A stretch of DNA of 26,410 nt from CAZMXI01 sp964570205 (GTDB lineage: Bacteria; Planctomycetota; Phycisphaerae; Tepidisphaerales; Tepidisphaeraceae). The notes below the pieces were generated by a model. That model searched no databases, was not told where the DNA came from, and saw only the letters and a list, made by a program, of their open reading frames with translations. A program made the position numbers and the translations under genes. This document shows positions 7,959-16,400 of this stretch, piece after piece (position 1 is the first letter of the stretch; each line of letters opens with the position of its first letter). The DNA lies in NCBI GenBank assembly GCA_964570205.1, contig CAZMXI010000060.1:1-26410 (forward strand), written 5' to 3'.

Positions 7959-9407
7959 CTACTTGTTCGCCTGCTTGCCCATCAACTGAGGGATCTTGTC
8001 GATCGCGCCGGTCTTCACCTTGATGGCCGCTCCGATCGTCGCCATCGCGATGGCGATCAGGAGGATGGCATTCATGACCGTTCGCTTCCATCCGTAGCCC
8101 ACCGCCTCGCCGATGTATCTGCGCTTGTTGTTCATGATGAAGAACGCGATGTACGCAATCGGCAGCATCGTCAGACAGATCGCCGACGCCGCCACCGGCA
8201 TCCACAGCGGTGCGTTGGTCACCACGCCCAGCAGGCCGACAGCCGGAACCAGGGTGAAGATGCGATATCGCCAGGCGGTGTACTCCAAGCCGAACATCTC
8301 GCACACCGTGAACCCGCACACCACCATGTGCGTGCTGATCGCACCGCACGTCATCGCGATGAACCCCAGATCGAACAGAAGCCGGCCCGCCACCGAACCC
8401 ATCACACCCTTCAGCGCCCCCGCCGCCTGGACGGGCGAAATGTCCTTGTCCGCCGGGAACGGATAGATCGTGTTCGCCATCCCGATGATGATCAGCGACG
8501 TCACCAGCACAAACGGGAAGAACATGCTCATCACCAGATCCCACCGCATCAGCTTCCGGTGGCTCTTGCCCCACCCTTTCGCCAACAGCGAGTAGGGAAA
8601 CAGGAACGTCATGTTGATTCCCACCGCCGCCCCGATCGCCCCCAGCACCGTCGTCACGCTCTTGGCATCCGTTGGCCAGCCGAAACCGTAGCTGCCTTCC
8701 CTCAAGGCTTCACACCTGACACCCGTGCTGGCAACCACGATGCCGAACACCACGATCACCAGCGCGATCACCGACCGCAGAAACCACTCATAAACCTTGA
8801 TACCCCTCGGCTTGCTCCCATAGTTCCACGTCGTGAAAATGCTGATCCCCAGGATCAGGAACCCCACCCCGAAGCTCACCGCATAGCCCAATCCCGTAAA
8901 GCCGCCATCGGCCGCCACCGTGCCCCCCGCCAGCGCGGCGAGATCCCGCGCTGCTCCGGCCGCCAGCCCATACTGCGGGAAATGCCAGATAACCGACGCC
9001 GCGATCGTCCCCAGCGCCCAGAGGAACGCCACGATCCGGCTCAGTTCCCGGCCAAACGCCCCATACGGCCGTTCGCCCGTCGTCAGCACCACGTTTCCCA
9101 GAGCCCCCAGCATCATGATGCCCAGGAACATCGCCACCGGCTGCACCCACAGGAACGAATATCCGTAATAGGCCCCCGCCGCGATCGACGCCGCCGCGCT
9201 GCCTGCCCCGAGTGTCATGGCGCTTTGCAGCAGTCCAGGGCCGGTGCGCTTCAGATAACCCTTGGCACGCTGGGCTAACGGCTTACCTTCCAGATCATCC
9301 AGTTCGGCCGCCTCGCGCGCGATCTTCTCCGGGTCCCATTTGCTCGCCATCGGAAGCCCACGGCTCGCTTCGACGGTCCGCACATTTCCTGTCGCTTGCG
9401 TGGTCAT
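7959..9407 (-). CDS. Nramp-like (divalent metal transporter family) membrane protein
   Basis: The protein has 482 residues and about eleven hydrophobic segments. The first, starting TGPGLLQSAMTLGAGSAA (residues 55-72) and followed by AGAYYGYSFLWV, aligns by eye with Nramp helix 1, but the metal-binding DPGN is GAGS here (67-70). In the helix-6 region the usual MPHN appears as GINM (263-266). It therefore belongs to an Nramp-related branch that may carry something other than Mn or Fe, or use a different site. The ATG at 9407 was preferred over starts at 9440 and 9350 because GGGAG lies 8 bases upstream. It is convergent with the kinase gene (19 bases between stops) and divergent from the enolase-superfamily gene. 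Family likely, substrate unknown. Confidence 0.8.
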   Translation of the reverse strand: MTTQATGNVRTVEASRGLPMASKWDPEKIAREAAELDDLEGKPLAQRAKGYLKRTGPGLLQSAMTLGAGSAAASIAAGAYYGYSFLWVQPVAMFLGIMMLGALGNVVLTTGERPYGAFGRELSRIVAFLWALGTIAASVIWHFPQYGLAAGAARDLAALAGGTVAADGGFTGLGYAVSFGVGFLILGISIFTTWNYGSKPRGIKVYEWFLRSVIALVIVVFGIVVASTGVRCEALREGSYGFGWPTDAKSVTTVLGAIGAAVGINMTFLFPYSLLAKGWGKSHRKLMRWDLVMSMFFPFVLVTSLIIIGMANTIYPFPADKDISPVQAAGALKGVMGSVAGRLLFDLGFIAMTCGAISTHMVVCGFTVCEMFGLEYTAWRYRIFTLVPAVGLLGVVTNAPLWMPVAASAICLTMLPIAYIAFFIMNNKRRYIGEAVGYGWKRTVMNAILLIAIAMATIGAAIKVKTGAIDKIPQLMGKQANK

Positions 9408-9415
9408 GTCCACAT

Positions 9416-9420
9416 CTCCC
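9416..9420 (-). promoter_or_regulatory. Ribosome-binding site deciding the Nramp-like start
   Basis: GGGAG on the minus strand lies 8 bases before the ATG at 9407. The in-frame alternatives at 9440 and 9350 lack a comparable site. Confidence 0.6.
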
Positions 9421-9545
9421 GAGTAGGCGGCGACTTGCATCGGTGCCAGATTCTCGGCGGCATCCTATTGCATCCCCACCGCCGCGGCAACCCGCGGTTG
9501 CGGGCGATCCGGCTTTGCGTATCCTTCCGATCAACAGGAGCACTC

Positions 9546-10943
9546 ATGCCCGCACTCTCCACCGATGTCCGCGTCACCGCAGCCGACCTCTATTTCCTGC
9601 CCGTGCAGACCCGTGTCCCCTTGAAATTCGGACCCGAGACCCTTACCAGCGTCACCTGTGCCCGGGCCCGCATTCGCGTGGTTGACCGCAACGGCAACAC
9701 CGCCGAAGGCTGGGGCGAAACGCCGCTCTCCGTCCAGTGGGTCTGGCCCAGCAAGCTCGCCTACGAGCCCCGCCACCAGGCTCTCAGGCAGTTCTGCATC
9801 GATCTTGGCCGCGAATGGTCCGACTTCAAGCCCTTCGGCCATCCCATCGAACTCGGCCACGACTTCCAGCACCAGATCCTGCTCGATGCCACTCGCCGCT
9901 TCAACGACCAACGTGGTCATGCCGAGCCCATGCCGTACCTTGCCGCCCTGATCTGTTGCTCGCCCTTCGACATCGCCCTCCACGATGCCTACGGCAACCT
10001 TCTCGGCCGGCCCGTCTACGAGACTTACGACCGTCAATTCATGTCTCGGGATCTGGCCGCTTTTCTTGGACCCGCGGACGGCGCCAAGGTCGACTTTGCC
10101 GGCCGTTTCCCCGCGGAATATCTCTCTTTCCCTCGCCCGAACGCGCTCGCAGCTTGGCACCTCGTCGGCGGACTGGATGCCGTCGATCCCTCCGATCTCA
10201 CCGGCCAGGAACCCGATGATGGGTATCCCATCCTCCTGCCGGACTGGATCAGGGCAGACGGCCTCAAGTGCCTGAAAGTCAAGCTCCGCGGCAACGATGC
10301 CGCCTGGGATTACCAGCGCCTTCTCCGCGTCGGCCAGGTCGCGGTCGAGCACGGCGCTGACTGGCTCACCACCGACTTCAACTGCACCGTCACCGACCCC
10401 GCCTACGTGAACGATATCCTCGATCGTTTGCGCAACCAGCACCCGCGCATATACGGCATGATCCTCTACGTCGAGCAGCCTTTCCCCTATGACCTGGAGG
10501 CCAACCGCATCGACGTCCACTCCGTGTCCGCGCGCAAGCCCTTGTTCATGGATGAAAGCGCCCACGATTGGCGCCTGGTGAAGCTCGGCCGGGAACTCGG
10601 ATGGACGGGCGTGGCCCTCAAGACCTGCAAGACCCAGACAGGCGCGCTGCTCAGCCTGTGCTGGGCCAAGGCCCACGGCATGACGCTCATGGTCCAAGAC
10701 TTGACGAACCCCATGCTCGCCCAGATTCCCCATGTTCTGCTGGCGGCGCATGCTGACACCATCATGGGCATCGAGACCAACGGCATGCAGTTCTACCCCG
10801 AGGCTTCCGTCCCCGAGGCCCAGGTCCACCCCGGCCTCTACCGCCGCCGGAATGGCCGCCTCGACCTATCGAGCATCAATGGCCCCGGCTTCGGCTATCG
10901 TCTGGCCGAGGTGAACCGGTCCCTTCCGGCTCCGGCCGCCTGA
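9546..10943 (+). CDS. Enolase-superfamily enzyme (mandelate racemase/muconate lactonizing type)
   Basis: This 465-residue cytoplasmic enzyme has an N-terminal capping domain (about 10-170) and a TIM barrel. Visible catalytic elements are a KxK-type motif KVK (244-246), metal ligands Asp277 in TTDFN, Glu310 in YVEQP and the Asp336-Glu337 pair in MDES, then KTCKTQT with Lys359. This is the ligand order of the superfamily, which abstracts a proton next to a carboxylate to racemise, dehydrate or cycloisomerise sugar acids and related compounds. The ATG at 9546 has AGGAG six bases upstream, and a longer in-frame opening to 9396 was rejected. An inserted stretch at about 180-235 makes it longer than the common family length of around 370-400. 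Superfamily confident; the substrate cannot be assigned. Confidence 0.87.
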   Translation: MPALSTDVRVTAADLYFLPVQTRVPLKFGPETLTSVTCARARIRVVDRNGNTAEGWGETPLSVQWVWPSKLAYEPRHQALRQFCIDLGREWSDFKPFGHPIELGHDFQHQILLDATRRFNDQRGHAEPMPYLAALICCSPFDIALHDAYGNLLGRPVYETYDRQFMSRDLAAFLGPADGAKVDFAGRFPAEYLSFPRPNALAAWHLVGGLDAVDPSDLTGQEPDDGYPILLPDWIRADGLKCLKVKLRGNDAAWDYQRLLRVGQVAVEHGADWLTTDFNCTVTDPAYVNDILDRLRNQHPRIYGMILYVEQPFPYDLEANRIDVHSVSARKPLFMDESAHDWRLVKLGRELGWTGVALKTCKTQTGALLSLCWAKAHGMTLMVQDLTNPMLAQIPHVLLAAHADTIMGIETNGMQFYPEASVPEAQVHPGLYRRRNGRLDLSSINGPGFGYRLAEVNRSLPAPAA

Positions 10944-11007
10944 CGCACCGCCCTACCATCGCTTGTCGATTTGGCGATTCTCCTTCAAGAGGCAAACCGC
11001 ATTCAGC

Positions 11008-11034
11008 AAACAAGAAACGCCGGTCTGGCCGGCG
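11008..11034 (-). terminator. Intrinsic terminator at the end of the exosortase operon
   Basis: On the minus strand CGCCGG (11034-11029) and CCGGCG (11023-11018) form a perfect six-pair stem around a five-base loop, followed by TTTCTTGTTT. It lies 35 bases beyond the stop of the BY-kinase gene, the last gene of the block. The U tract is interrupted, so strength is uncertain. Confidence 0.55.
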
Positions 11035-11068
11035 CTTCCTGGCTGAATCAACCGCGGCCCACTGGATG

Positions 11069-13303
11069 TCAGGCTTCGTTGTATTTGTAATAGGTCTTGA
11101 TGTTCCTGCGGTAATAGCCGCCGCCCTGTGCGCGGACGGCATTGAGAATGACGCCGTAATGCTCGGCCTTGAGCTGTCGCAGCGTGTCCCGCATGCGCTG
11201 GAGCAAGCCGCGGCTTTCCGCGTGAGCACGCACCACCGAGATGACGCCATCCACGCGCGACGCCAACGAGGCCGACTCGGCCACCACGAGCAGGGGCCCG
11301 GAATCGAAAATCACATGGTCGTATTCCTCGAGGGCCTGCTCGATGAAACCGCCCAGCAGCGGGCTTTCGAACAGTTCGGAGGCGTTGGCCGGCTTGGCGC
11401 CGCTGGTGAGGATCGACAGGTTCGGGATTCGGCTTGCCCGCGCTGTGTCGGCAAGGCTTGCCGTGCGGTTCAGAACGTCGCTAAAGCCCTGCTCATTGGC
11501 GATGCCGAACAGCCGGTGCAGTTCCGGCCGGCGGAAGTTGCCGTCCACCAGGAGAACCTTACGGCCCGACAGGGCCAGGCTGGCAGACAGGTTCGCCGCC
11601 ACGGTGGTCTTGCCATCCATGGGGCTGGGCCCGGTGACCATGATGCTGCGGGCGTTGTCCAGCGACACCGCCTGCGCCAGGCGGGTGCGGGCCTGCCTGA
11701 ACTGCTCGGCCGTCAGCGAGTGCGGCGCATCGAAAATCACCAGCTTGGCTTCGGCCACCTGAGGGTCATCGCCCTCGTCGGCGACGATGCCCAGCAGGTT
11801 GAGTTGCCCGACGCGCGCCACGTCGCGCGGCGAGCGGACCTTATCGCTGAGGAACTCTCGAAGGAAGGCGATGGCCAGGCCAAGAAGCAGGCCGAGCATC
11901 GCGCCCACCGGCACGCTGATCTTCATCTTCGGCCAGGTGGGCATGTCAGGCTCGACGGGCTTGGCAGCCCAGAGGATAGGCATGCGGCTTTCGGCATTCT
12001 GCCGTCGCTCGATGTCCTCGATGCGCTTGCTGGCCGCCAGGGCACTGAGTTCTTCTTTGCGCTTCTCCTCATCCTGAAGCGCCAGCAGTTCCATCTGCTG
12101 CGCGTTCAGCAACTGAAGGTTCTGCTGGATGAGCTTAATCTGCTCATCCGTCTGCTTAAGGCCCTGCTGGACCTTGTCCAGATTGCCCCGGACCATGCTC
12201 AGATACTGCTGCAGGTATTTCCCGCGCAGGTCAACTCGGCGGCTGTCGCGCTGCATCTCGGTTTCCCGAATTGCTTCGGCATTCTGCTTGAGCTCTCGGT
12301 GGCCGGGTTCATATTGCGTTTCGAGAATTCGCTTGCGGATTTGCAGCTCACGGAGATGCGCTTCGAGCGACAGAATGCCGCCATCCATTTCAATCATGCG
12401 ATCGACTTCGGCGGGATACGCCGGCGGCGGATCGGATGGCTGCGTGGCCGGCTGGGTTGCGGCCATTGCGCTGTCGTGCATCTCCTTGGCCGCGACGTAC
12501 TCGGACTGAAGCTTGATGCGCGTCTCCAGCAGGGTCCGGAGCTCCAGTTCAAAGGCTGTGAAGCTCCCGGCGGCCGACATGCCCCTCTCCGCCAATTGCT
12601 CGCGCATCCTCTTGATCCGGGCATTGACCTGCTTGTATTCCTCCTCGTAGCGCTCGGCGATTCCCTGGAGCACAGTGCCCCGCTGTTCGAGCATCCTGCG
12701 GGTGTTTTCCTTGCTTCGGGCCAGGTGCTTCTCTACGAGTTCCTCAACGATGATCTTGGCTTCGACCGGGCTCTTGCAGGTGAAGCGGACGGCAAGCAGG
12801 GTCGAATCGGGAATCGGACTGGCCCGAAGCCAGTCCTCCATATCCTCCTTCGCCTTGGCCGGTTGGAAATTGCCGCTGGCATCGTTGAAACTCTTAAACC
12901 ACTGGGTGTTCTTGACGCGCGAACTATCGAAGAGCTCGACCCACAAGCCAGGATCCATGAGCAGTTGCATCTGCGTGCGCAGCTCCATGGTCATGCGTTG
13001 ATCACCCATCTCATTGACCGTGTTCTGCATCGGATCGGCAACCTGCTCGGTCTGGACCTGAAGCAATCCGGTCGCGGTGTACCACGGCCAGTACTTCGCC
13101 CAAATCTGGTTGGCGGCGACGCCCAGGCCGGAGAAGAGGATGATCATGATGAGGATCAGCCAGATGTTGGCGCGGATGATGCGCCAGGCGTCTGCGCCGG
13201 TCATTTGGGCCGGGGCAGACACGGCCACCGCATTGACGTAGGGTGAGGGAAGGCCAAGGCCCAATCCCTGCGGAGGGCGCGTTGTCTGTGGCAAGGTCGT
13301 CAT
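11069..13303 (-). CDS. Wzc-like polysaccharide chain-length regulator with BY-kinase domain
   Basis: This 744-residue inner-membrane protein has a first helix at about 46-64, a long periplasmic region with coiled-coil segments (about 190-435), a second helix at about 463-482, and a cytoplasmic tyrosine kinase domain. Walker A is GPSPMDGKTT (558-567). Walker A' reads VLLVDGNFRRP (583-593) where DxDxR is usual, and Walker B reads VIFDSGP (664-670) where DTPP is usual. Five tyrosines (730, 731, 738, 739, 741) form the C-terminal autophosphorylation cluster. Such proteins control polymer length and export with Wza-type channels. The ATG at 13303 is preferred because GGTGGAG lies 9 bases upstream; in-frame starts at 13369 and 13420 are possible. 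It is the last gene of the operon. Confidence 0.92.
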   Translation of the reverse strand: MTTLPQTTRPPQGLGLGLPSPYVNAVAVSAPAQMTGADAWRIIRANIWLILIMIILFSGLGVAANQIWAKYWPWYTATGLLQVQTEQVADPMQNTVNEMGDQRMTMELRTQMQLLMDPGLWVELFDSSRVKNTQWFKSFNDASGNFQPAKAKEDMEDWLRASPIPDSTLLAVRFTCKSPVEAKIIVEELVEKHLARSKENTRRMLEQRGTVLQGIAERYEEEYKQVNARIKRMREQLAERGMSAAGSFTAFELELRTLLETRIKLQSEYVAAKEMHDSAMAATQPATQPSDPPPAYPAEVDRMIEMDGGILSLEAHLRELQIRKRILETQYEPGHRELKQNAEAIRETEMQRDSRRVDLRGKYLQQYLSMVRGNLDKVQQGLKQTDEQIKLIQQNLQLLNAQQMELLALQDEEKRKEELSALAASKRIEDIERRQNAESRMPILWAAKPVEPDMPTWPKMKISVPVGAMLGLLLGLAIAFLREFLSDKVRSPRDVARVGQLNLLGIVADEGDDPQVAEAKLVIFDAPHSLTAEQFRQARTRLAQAVSLDNARSIMVTGPSPMDGKTTVAANLSASLALSGRKVLLVDGNFRRPELHRLFGIANEQGFSDVLNRTASLADTARASRIPNLSILTSGAKPANASELFESPLLGGFIEQALEEYDHVIFDSGPLLVVAESASLASRVDGVISVVRAHAESRGLLQRMRDTLRQLKAEHYGVILNAVRAQGGGYYRRNIKTYYKYNEA

Positions 13304-13312
13304 AAGCTGCAT

Positions 13313-13319
13313 CTCCACC
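13313..13319 (-). promoter_or_regulatory. Ribosome-binding site deciding the BY-kinase start
   Basis: GGTGGAG on the minus strand is 9 bases before the ATG at 13303. It directly abuts another ATG at 13312, which therefore cannot use it. Confidence 0.55.
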
Positions 13320-13416
13320 AGAGCGCCGGGGCCGTAGACTTGGCGGCCGTCGGTCCAGCGCCGACTCATTGGTACAACTGTCCTGCTCAAGGGCCGGATG
13401 TTCGCCAGCCCCGGAA

Positions 13417-16400
13417 TCAATTCGCCCCGGCAACCGGCTGTTTCTGCCGGGCATTGACCAGGGCACCATCAATCTTCTTCTTCAGAGAGGCATCCAGGAT
13501 CTGTCCCTTGGCCTCCTTCTCCATATAGGCCGATTGCGCCCGGGCCAGCTCGGTGGCGGCCCGGTCAAAATCCTTCTGCAGAAGGTATCCCATGCCCAGG
13601 TGGTAGTAGGCATCCACCGGCGCACGCGGAGTCGCTACGGTCTCTCGCAACAGGGCAATGCCCGCGGCCAGATTCGTCATATCCTGCCGGCCGGTGAGCA
13701 CCAGAACCCATCCATGCGTGTCCATAATGTCAGGTAGGACGAAATCCGCCCGCTGCATCATCTCGTAAGCTCTCTTGCTGTAGATGAGCGCCGCGGCTGG
13801 ATCAGGCGTGGTCGGATGATCTGCCAGGAGGCATGCGAGATTGTTCAGAGCAACGATCTGTTGCTTCACCGGTATACGATTCTTCGGCGCCAGTTCCAGG
13901 AACTTCGTGTATGCCGCCTGAGCCTTGGGGAGGGCCGAGGGAATTGTGGCTGCGGCCAAGGTATAAGCCTCCGCAGCGACGGACAACAACTGGACTTGCA
14001 TCGGCTCGGCGAACTTACGGAGTTGTTTCTCCACCAGGTCGTCGGTATTCGCGACAGCTTTATCCCATCTCTGGGCCGCGATGTAGGCATTCGTCAGTTG
14101 GAGCTGCCATTGAGGAATTCCCGCACGCGGTTCCAACTCTGCAATGAGCGCACCGACGCCAAGGGTATTCTGGAAGACACGACACACGCTGCTGGCAGCC
14201 GTTGCGTCTTCAAAGGCGTTGTCCATGGCCAACTTGATCTCTTTGAAGGCGTCGGCGGCATTTCCCTTTCCGTGGTATGCCTGGGCGCGTACGGCGTAGA
14301 CCCAGTATGGAAACGGCGACTTGCCCTTGGACATCAGGCGATCCGTGTTCTCCAGGACCAGATCGAATTGCTTGTCCAGGAGGAGCGTGTTCATCAGGAG
14401 AAGAACGTTCTCCTCCGTCTGCGAGGTTTCCACCGCTTTCTGGGCTGCAAACAGGGCTTTGGGCATGTCATTCCGCATGACCCACATCCTGCTCTCATCC
14501 GCCCACCAGGAACGCCTGCCGCGAAGCATGACATTCTCCCTGGCATCCCTGAGAATGCGCTCGAGAATCAGCCATCGCCTATCGGCAAAGAGCAGGTCCA
14601 CAAGCATCCCCCAGGTGTTCTCATCGGCATTGGAGAGCTGGATGGCAGACTCCATTTCGCGGATGGCATCGTCAGTGCGCCCCAGGAGGTGATAGGTCTC
14701 TGCCAACGCCGCCCTGAACCGCGCATTGATCGGACTGCGGTCACGAGTGGTCCTGAAATCGGCCATCGCCTCGTTGATCTTGCCGCTGGCGAGGCGAATC
14801 TGGCCCCGCCAGTAAATGGTCTCAGGATTGCCCTTGTCTGCTTCAATCGCCTGGGCGATCAACTGGTCACTCCCGCGGACATCCTCGTTCATCAACCTGA
14901 GCCGGCTGGCGGCGATCAGCAGTTGAACGTTGCCAGGATACCGCCTCAGGGCGGCCTGAACCACCGTGTCAGCCTCTTCTCTACGGCCATAGCCCATCAG
15001 CACCTCAACCGCCCCAAGCACGGCCCTTGGATTCTCGGTCTTGCTGGCGACATCCGTGAGTATGGCGATGCCTTCGGGCGCACGCTTCTGGACAAAGCAA
15101 AGTTGGGCGATGCGCAACCTGATGGCGACCGCGGCATCCGGCAGTGCATGTTGCAGGGCGATGCGAAAGTGCCCTTCAGCACCCTCATAGTCCCCTTGCA
15201 TGACTGCATACTCCGCAAGCAGATACGCCACCTCGTGCCGGGCTTTCCACGCATCCGTCTCCGCCAGCTCTTTCAGAACCTCCGTTGCCTTGTCCCGATC
15301 GCCCTGCTGCCAATAGACGTGAGCCAGTTGCCTAACAATATCCAGGCTATCGGGGTACTTCTTGATGCCCGTCTCAAGCGATGCGATCATCTTCCGACGG
15401 ATCTCCCTGGCCTCAACCGTCTTGCCTTCCAAAAGCAGTGTGTCATGGAGCTTGGCGTAGTTGCTGGCCAAGGCGAGATGACTCTGCGCACCCGAGGTCC
15501 CGCGTTTCGCGAATTCTTCCCGCAGCCCAGTCACCTTGGCGACATTACCCGAAGCCTCCTCGACATCCATCTTGCTGGCCAACACCCAGTCCGCCTGACC
15601 GAAGAGTCGCTCAGCCTCATCAACCGTGCGCCTGGCCAAGAGGAGCTTGTCCGAATCGCGCAGCCTCAGGCAGCATCCGATGATCCCTTCAATGGCGTAC
15701 GCGTTGTTGGACTGCCGTTCGCGTGCCTTGGTGAAGCTGCGAATCGCCTCGTCGTACTGGCCCGTGGCCCGCTGGGCTTGTCCCAGCAACACCCAGGAAG
15801 ATGCAAACTCGCCAGTCTGTCGAACGGCTTCTTCTGCCGCGATGCGGGCGGATTCGTAATGCCGCTGCGCGGCATCGTGGTTCCCGCTGCTGGACTCGTG
15901 GGTGCCTTGCCCTAAATGCACCCGTGCCCAATAAGACTGGCCGCGGCACGAATCCCAGTTGGCCAGTTCGAGCTTCTCGGCATAGCCCCGCACCAGACGC
16001 AGGTCGGGATCCGGATTCACCCGAGCCGGATCATTGGCATCAACCGCCGGGAAACCGCGACTCTGCCATTGACCGTAGTAGTGCTCGAACAGCGCATTGA
16101 GAACCGGTCCGCCGGCCAGCGGATTGCGAACGCCCTTTGCAAGCTGGTCGGCAACTTCCGTCTTCTCGAGCGTCAGGAGAACGTCGGCAGCCTGGTCGCG
16201 CTCAGCCCGCGCCTCCTTCAGATGCTGGTCTCTCTTATCGGGTTCTTCCTTCGCCTTGGACTCCCACTCAGCGGCACGTTTGACATGCTCCGCATATTGG
16301 CCGAAAGCCTCCTGTTGACGGTTGCCGTCTTCACCCGCCGGCCGCGTGTCGGGGCCCTGCCGGGTCAGGCTGGCATGCAGCCTCTGCACATCGGCATTCT

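Noticed and set aside
11066..13246. Antisense open frame over the BY-kinase gene (726 codons)
   Set aside because: Follows the sense gene codon for codon, lacks recognisable motifs and has no ribosome-binding site.
13816..15915. Antisense open frame over the TPR gene (699 codons)
   Set aside because: Same kind of shadow; the sense frame carries clear TPR units throughout.
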